The position numbers were made by a program, and so were the translations under genes. From the NCBI GenBank assembly GCA_007135385.1, contig SLIY01000034.1, positions 1 to 7,610 of the forward strand: 7,610 nt of DNA, read 5' to 3'. Below the pieces are notes generated by a model, which saw only the letters and a program-made list of their open reading frames with translations, was not told the origin of the DNA and did no database searches. The first letter of the stretch is position 1. Every line of letters starts with the position of its first letter. Shown piece by piece: positions 5,510 to 7,610 of this stretch. Origin of the DNA: Leptolyngbyaceae cyanobacterium CSSed165cm_216 (GTDB lineage: Bacteria; Cyanobacteriota; Cyanobacteriia; Phormidesmidales; Phormidesmidaceae).

Positions 5510-6295
5510 CTAGGCAATTTCGTCGTCGGGGGTGGTCATCAGCATCCGCAGGTGCTTGATGCCCTGCTTGACACGGCGAGATACGGTCACCGCGCTAATC
5601 CCCATGCGCTCAGCAGTTTCTTTTTGGGTCAGGTCGTAAAGAAATACAAATTCCAGCACTTCACGGGTGCGCTTCTCCAGTTGGTGCAAGGCTTGCTGCA
5701 GACGAATCTGATCCTCTTGAGCTAATTGAAAGCTTTTATACTTCAGGTCTGGCAGCATTTCCCCTAAACAAGCGGAAGCAGCGTCTTCGTCCTGCATCGG
5801 AGCATCTAGGCTGAGCAAAGACCGATTACGCTGAGCTAGCTTTACATCCTGCCACTCCGCCTCAGAAATGTCTAAAACCGTGGCAATTTCCTGATCGCTC
5901 GGGTGACGCCCCAGTTCTGCCTGTAGTTGACGAATGGCTCGATTAGCCTGGATTTGTAGCGCTTGCCAGCGGCGGGGAATACGCATGGAGGCGCTTTTAT
6001 CCCGCAGATAGTGTTGAATTTCTCCCCGAATATAGGGAATGGCGAAGGAACTGAAGGCACAGCCCTTGGCAATATCAAACCGCTCGATGGCTCGAATTAA
6101 GCCTAAGCTACCCACCTGCATGAGGTCGTCAAAGGTTTCAGTGGACTGATGCAACCAGCGGTAAGCTTCTTGACGCACTAAGCCAATGTTGAGGCTCACG
6201 AGCTGGTTACGCACCTCATGGGAGGGAGCGGTTTGGTAGATCCGCAGCAGATCGAGAGTTTTGCCTTTGGTTTGAGAGTCTGAGGAAGTTAGCAT
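5510..6295 (-). CDS. sigF: RNA polymerase sigma factor, group 3, SigF type
   Basis: 261 residues, a full-length sigma-70 family factor of the SigF/SigB/SigG group without region 1. Region 2 covers about 26-100, with DDLMQVGSLGLIRAIERFD at 56-74 and FSSFAIPYIRGEIQHYLRD at 81-99 (core binding and -10 recognition). Region 3 spans about 105-160, including HPSDQEIATVLDISEAEW. Region 4 holds the -35-binding helix-turn-helix, LTQKETAERMGISAVTVSRR, at 222-241. Family knowledge: cyanobacterial SigF is needed for pilin gene expression, phototaxis and envelope traits in Synechocystis; the orthology here is inferred from domain type and length. The start is bounded by an in-frame TGA at 6302-6304, only two codons before the ATG. 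No Shine-Dalgarno is seen. No anti-sigma or anti-anti-sigma gene is adjacent. The next gene on the same strand encodes the proline-rich membrane protein, and more than 900 bp of non-coding DNA lies upstream. Confidence 0.93.
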   Translation of the reverse strand: MLTSSDSQTKGKTLDLLRIYQTAPSHEVRNQLVSLNIGLVRQEAYRWLHQSTETFDDLMQVGSLGLIRAIERFDIAKGCAFSSFAIPYIRGEIQHYLRDKSASMRIPRRWQALQIQANRAIRQLQAELGRHPSDQEIATVLDISEAEWQDVKLAQRNRSLLSLDAPMQDEDAASACLGEMLPDLKYKSFQLAQEDQIRLQQALHQLEKRTREVLEFVFLYDLTQKETAERMGISAVTVSRRVKQGIKHLRMLMTTPDDEIA

Positions 6296-6373
6296 GGCGA
6301 TTCAGGAAAGGTCAAATCTACCCAGGGAGCTACATTAAGGTGTGACAAGCAAATACTGAACAAGATCCAAGAC

Positions 6374-6402
6374 TTAGCTGCCTCTAGTCAGGAAGAGGCT
6401 AA
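6374..6402 (-). other. Bulged hairpin upstream of sigF
   Basis: TTAG..CCTCT pairs with AGAGG..CTAA: a 5-bp stem, then a 3-nt bulge, then 4 more bp, with an 8-nt loop. It lies about 80 bp before the sigF start. It overlaps an alternative inverted repeat AGGCT/AGCCT (6396-6408), so two folds compete. It may be a leader structure or a protein-binding dyad; no family is recognised. Confidence 0.3.
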
Positions 6403-6784
6403 CAGCCTAGTACTCCCGTTCGATCAGTAACCACCCGTTGATGTATTGACGGTATTAATCTGGGGCGGTCGTCGTGTGCTCATGACATTAGCCTAAGGGC
6501 AAAAGTGGGCCGTCACAATGGCAGAACTACGGATAAAACCGATGACGTTTTCCCAGGATAGGGGAGGAGGATTGTCGATTAATTTTCTCTCTTCAAGCCC
6601 TATAAACAGTTAATGGTGTGCGACAAAACCTATTGAGAATACCTTTATTCAGCCACCGAACCCCCTCACCAATGGGACATTTTAGAGGCTCTTAATCAAA
6701 TGTCTATCGATCTATGAAGCTTTAGCTAACCCCTATCGAGGACTTGACCAGGCTGATGGTGACAGGTGTTGGGCTCAAGGGAGA

Positions 6785-6823
6785 GGGTATCAGGTGTCGG
6801 GTATCAGGGGGCAAGGGTACCAG
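6785..6823. repeat. Short degenerate direct repeats, GGGTATCAGG type
   Basis: GGGTATCAGG occurs at 6785-6794 and 6799-6808 (14-bp period), followed by the variant GGGTACCAG at 6815-6823. The DNA between is also G-rich and built of 7-8-bp units. It resembles the short tandemly repeated repetitive sequences seen between genes of filamentous cyanobacteria, though the unit differs from those I remember. Confidence 0.6.
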
Positions 6824-6987
6824 CTCAAAGTGGGGTAAATCTCCTGGGAAGTAGTCAAAAGACAGGATGGCAGGGGGTAACAGGAGAGTACTGGCTTCTG
6901 GCCAGCATTTGTTCTGCTTAACCAGGATAGATTCATTTCCGTAAACCTACAGGGAAACCGTTACAGGATATGAAGCGAGCTTGAGGA

Positions 6988-7124
6988 CTAGTGCTCAGTC
7001 AAAAAAATCATGACGGGAGATGTGACTTAGGGTTTACGGTATGCGGTCTAAGGCGAGCCATAGGCCGTGAACCGTAAACCGCAGACCCTGTTGACCCGTC
7101 ACGTCTGGCTTGACAGACCACTAG
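6988..7124. mobile_element. Palindromic MITE-like element with 30-bp imperfect terminal inverted repeats
   Basis: The left end (6988-7017) and the reverse complement of the right end (7095-7124) agree at 22 of 30 positions. Both begin CTAGTG, continue with TC-GTCAA two bases later, and end TGACGGG. Inside, a perfect 10-bp inverted repeat GGTTTACGGT/ACCGTAAACC lies at 7031-7040 and 7071-7080, with further partial pairing towards the centre near 7055. So the whole 137 bp folds back on itself. CTAG stands at both outer ends, consistent with insertion at CTAG and duplication of TA, the known target of IS630-type elements. There is no coding capacity. The family assignment is inference; a large cruciform or hairpin of host origin is possible. 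Confidence 0.6.
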
Positions 7125-7153
7125 GGCTCTGCGGCATAAGTCGGCCAACTGCT

Positions 7154-7180
7154 CCTGAAACCTAAAACCTGAAACCCTGA
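7154..7180. repeat. Heptamer tandem repeat CCTGAAA
   Basis: CCTGAAA, CCTAAAA and CCTGAAA follow each other at 7154-7174, then a partial CCCTGA. It lies 30 bp outside the right end of the palindromic element, in the 3' region of the VOC gene. Slippage-prone intergenic filler is the likely nature. Confidence 0.65.
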
Positions 7181-7189
7181 GTAAGGGTT
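7173..7189 (-). terminator. Weak terminator-like hairpin behind the VOC gene
   Basis: AACCCT-TACTC-AGGGTT on the minus strand: a 6-bp perfect stem with a 5-nt loop, 33 nt after the VOC stop. The following sequence is T-rich but interrupted (TTTCAGGTTTTAGG), so termination would be weak. Confidence 0.3.
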
Positions 7190-7222
7190 GTCATCGTTCT
7201 GCCAACTAAGGCTAGGCAAGCC

Positions 7223-7610
7223 TCAGTCACCCACCTGGCTGTGTTCCACTTCCCCAAAGATGGCGCTGGGGGAACAGTAGTACTTGAATTCCAGCAAGTT
7301 ATGGGGGGGGTCTTGCAGAAAAAAGGTGCGATGCTCGAGGGGGGAGCCAGGGAACCGTCGTTTTTCGGTTTGGTAAAAAGCCAACTGATGCTGCTTGGCC
7401 CGATGCAGTAGGGTTTCCCAGTCCGATTCAGACAAAAAGACCAGGCCAAAGTGTCGCGGGTAGATGCCGACTTGGGGGGTTACCTCTGGGGTTAGGTGGG
7501 CCACCAGTTGATGACCATAGAGTTCAAGAATCAAAGAATTAGGGGTTTCGCGCCCGGGTTGGCACCCCAGACCTGCGATATAAAAGTCCTTCGTTGTGGC
7601 TAGGTCCACC
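7223..7610 (-). CDS. VOC superfamily (glyoxalase/dioxygenase fold) protein, N-terminus outside the window
   Basis: 129 codons are visible, ending at TGA 7223-7225. The frame is open to the window edge. A GTG at 7609 falls inside the conserved VDLATTKDFYIAGLGC stretch, which normally follows about ten N-terminal residues, so the true start is upstream and the gene is partial. VOC features: the DLATTKDFY helix and LGC turn of the first beta-alpha-beta-beta-beta module, LILELYGHQLVAHL, then PRHFGLVF opening the second module, and FFLQDPPHNLLEFKYY, where the Glu of LEF is the usual metal ligand. The first metal ligand, normally near the N-terminus, is not in the window. Members include glyoxalases, ring-cleaving dioxygenases and resistance proteins that bind antibiotics; this sequence does not tell which. 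It is a small soluble protein about the size of one two-module VOC domain. The neighbours give no functional hint. Confidence 0.85.
   Translation of the reverse strand, partial: VDLATTKDFYIAGLGCQPGRETPNSLILELYGHQLVAHLTPEVTPQVGIYPRHFGLVFLSESDWETLLHRAKQHQLAFYQTEKRRFPGSPLEHRTFFLQDPPHNLLEFKYYCSPSAIFGEVEHSQVGD

Larger units (their letters stand above)
6296..7222. other. 927-bp spacer between the VOC gene and sigF, no gene seen
   Basis: No ORF of credible length or family on either strand. From the VOC side it holds a weak terminator-like hairpin, heptamer-like repeats, a 137-bp palindromic MITE candidate and a GGGTATCAGG repeat cluster. Nothing distinct is seen at about 6480-6780 apart from AT-rich patches such as TATAAA at 6601-6606. 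The sigF promoter should lie in the last few hundred bases. A weak candidate on the minus strand is TTCAGT (6355-6360), 17 bp, TAATGT (6332-6337). Such a long leader region is unusual for a sigma factor gene and may contain more than one promoter. Confidence 0.6.

Noticed and set aside
5158..5517. 119-codon minus-strand frame overlapping sigF end and the proline-rich gene start
   Set aside because: It is the out-of-frame reading of the membrane segment region; the real gene has a strong ribosome site and hydrophobic segments.
6411..6440. GTTCGATC as the T-loop of a tRNA
   Set aside because: No complementary 5-bp stem surrounds it and no acceptor or anticodon arm can be drawn.
6785..7180. CRISPR array
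   Set aside because: The repeats are 7-14 bp, degenerate and tandem, without unique spacers of regular length, and no cas gene is present.
7162..7449. 95-codon minus-strand frame overlapping the VOC gene
   Set aside because: The VOC frame carries clear family motifs; this one is its frame-shifted shadow.
1..7610. A defence island or biosynthetic gene cluster
   Set aside because: The genes are an assortment of housekeeping, regulatory and single enzyme genes on both strands with wide spacers; nothing links them into one system beyond sigF and its follower.

Overview
The window looks like a piece of a cyanobacterial chromosome. The octamer GCGATCGC (HIP1) occurs six times in 7.6 kb, against about 0.1 expected by chance. 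The sigma factor is of the cyanobacterial group 3 SigF type, and the desaturase/SDR fusion and the proline-rich membrane protein resemble families I know mainly from cyanobacteria. The genus cannot be told from the sequence. The DNA is fairly GC-rich, with long gaps between genes.

Layout: (1) 1-1761, minus strand: a glutamine-hydrolysing asparagine synthetase (asnB), cut at its C-terminus by the window edge. (2) 1762-2172: a divergent spacer of about 410 bp. Near each end it carries a copy of the same 23-bp box, oriented towards the adjacent gene, and between the boxes lies a run of small hairpins. (3) 2173-2889, plus strand: a DUF1028 family protein. (4) 2897-4075, minus strand: a membrane desaturase-like domain fused to a short-chain dehydrogenase, convergent with DUF1028 and only 7 bp away. 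(5) 4076-4454: a spacer with no convincing gene. (6) 5510-6295 then 4455-5438, minus strand: sigF followed 71 bp later by a three-pass membrane protein with a long Pro/Ala-rich linker and a small C-terminal domain reminiscent of PilP/GspC periplasmic domains. (7) 6296-7222: 927 bp without a gene, holding short degenerate tandem repeats and a 137-bp imperfect palindrome (6988-7124) that looks like a MITE ending in CTAG. (8) 7223-7610, minus strand: the C-terminal part of a VOC (glyoxalase-fold) protein that continues beyond the window.

The genes do not form one pathway. The only pair with a plausible functional link is sigF and the gene behind it: SigF is known in Synechocystis as the sigma factor needed for type IV pilus formation, and the downstream protein has pilus-assembly-like features. 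I found no CRISPR array, tRNA, rRNA, intact transposase or recognisable defence system. The most unusual signals are non-coding: the paired 23-bp boxes with hairpins between asnB and DUF1028, and the MITE-like palindrome.
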